Of a DNA stretch of 64,000 nucleotides, positions 63,372 to 64,000 are shown in pieces. The notes under the pieces are model-generated. The model searched no databases, was not told the origin of the DNA, and worked only from the letters and a program-made list of their open reading frames with translations. Position numbers and translations under genes: made by a program. How positions within the stretch are numbered: position 1 is the first letter of the stretch; the number at the start of each line of letters is the position of its first letter. The stretch spans positions 8,625 through 72,624 of the forward strand of contig NZ_JBNHEP010000001.1 in assembly GCF_050015995.1 (NCBI RefSeq). The letters are read 5' to 3'. The stretch is from Trichodesmium sp050015995. GTDB taxonomy: Bacteria > Cyanobacteriota > Cyanobacteriia > Cyanobacteriales > Microcoleaceae.

Positions 63372-64000
63372 GTTAATTTATGATTAGGAGTTTTTGCGGT
63401 AGTTTGTGTTTTTTGGTGTAATTTTTTTTTAGTCTAACATAAGCTCGACTGGCAATCAATTGTAATTTTAATAAATTAAGGAACAAGTGAAAAACTTGTA
63501 GAGATAGCTATTGCTAGATTTTTTACTAATGATAAATACTATGATAAGCAGGTAAACAAAATAAATTACACATTATTATAAGCTGAAATCCTTACTGTGT
63601 AAACATCACTTGTGTAAATAATTCTGTGTAGGTGCTGATGATTCTAGTTTTTCTTATTCTAATTCTATAAAGAATATAGCAATCCTAAATAGGTTGTGAC
63701 AAATCAAAAAGTAAATAAAAAAACTGAAACTCTTACGAGTTAAGTGTTCCCAGTTAAGTGTTCCCTAAAAAGCAGTAAGATTTTTGACACGAATAAAATA
63801 GGATTGCTATAGCTTTATCTGTTACCAACATAATATTTGGAAAATCAGGTTTTAATTTCCTATCAGTAGATATTCGCAGAAGGAGTTTAAGTTTAAAGAG
63901 GTATAATAGGAATTAATTTTCGAGTCCACCATCGAAGAAGAAATGTAAGGATTCAGGTGTAGGGGTTGAAAAAATCATCCCAATGACTCAGAGATAGTAA
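63372..64000. other. AT-rich right edge of the window
   Basis: No supported gene. GTTAAGTGTTCCC is repeated at about 63740-63765. A TATAAT-like box (GTATAATAGG) lies at 63901-63910. The sequence from 63911 to the edge may begin a leader or gene that continues outside. Confidence 0.35.

Overview
The window looks like chromosomal sequence from a filamentous, Oscillatoria-type marine or mat-forming cyanobacterium. Supporting signs are many GCGATCGC (HIP1) octamers, AT-rich DNA, long gene-poor spacers full of heptanucleotide tandem repeats, a phycobiliprotein lyase, a GRRM (GrrP/GrrA/GrrM) peptide system and a hormogonium-polysaccharide-type gene set. No tRNA, rRNA or CRISPR array was found. A 100-base N run lies at 25560-25659.

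Layout. 1-12.5 kb: edge-truncated membrane-anchored GTPase, secreted cyanovirin-N homologue, VWA protein, dprA, a secreted orphan, an acyltransferase, an exported Ntn-type amide hydrolase, rlmN. 12.9-20 kb: accessory island with a membrane orphan and a PD-(D/E)XK-like protein, a PIN toxin/antitoxin pair, a Uma2 nuclease gene broken by a stop codon, an orphan ParD-like antitoxin, and a 1356-residue CHAT-STAND-TPR protein. 21-37 kb: CpcS-like lyase, lipoprotein solute-binding protein, gmk with a RemA-like gene, rqcH, a tnpB remnant, a candidate structured RNA, cysH, S-formylglutathione hydrolase, a degenerate RNase III-like protein, nadE, a DHFR-like protein, and a paralogue of the PD-(D/E)XK-like protein. 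37.7-41 kb: WD40 protein and ferric-reductase-like membrane protein. 42-45.8 kb: the GRRM locus. 46-50 kb: PrsW protease, a secreted orphan between 42-bp direct repeats, a second tnpB remnant, a broken hydrolase. 50-64 kb: polysaccharide genes (two GT4, two GT2, HpsL-like, glmM, long-form rmlA), broken up by a decayed Rpn gene, a 257-bp MITE, a tnpB remnant and a group II intron.

Most distinctive system: 41956-45767 holds an orphan substrate-binding protein (GrrP type), three tandem glycine-rich precursor genes and a radical SAM/SPASM enzyme (GrrM/OscB type). The precursors have Sec-like leaders and cores with 6, 7 and 9 Trp-x-Asn/Asp units, the kind of motif this enzyme class crosslinks into three-residue cyclophanes. 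The first precursor has an in-frame stop exactly between leader and core. The family is known from cyanobacteria; the split precursor and the core diversity are what is new to look at here.

The other theme is genome decay and small mobile DNA. There are three 257-bp MITE copies with TWA target duplications, a group II intron without a reverse transcriptase that itself carries a repeat, several tnpB remnants, and genes broken by single stops or frameshifts. All product names come from reading the translated sequence; no database search was run.
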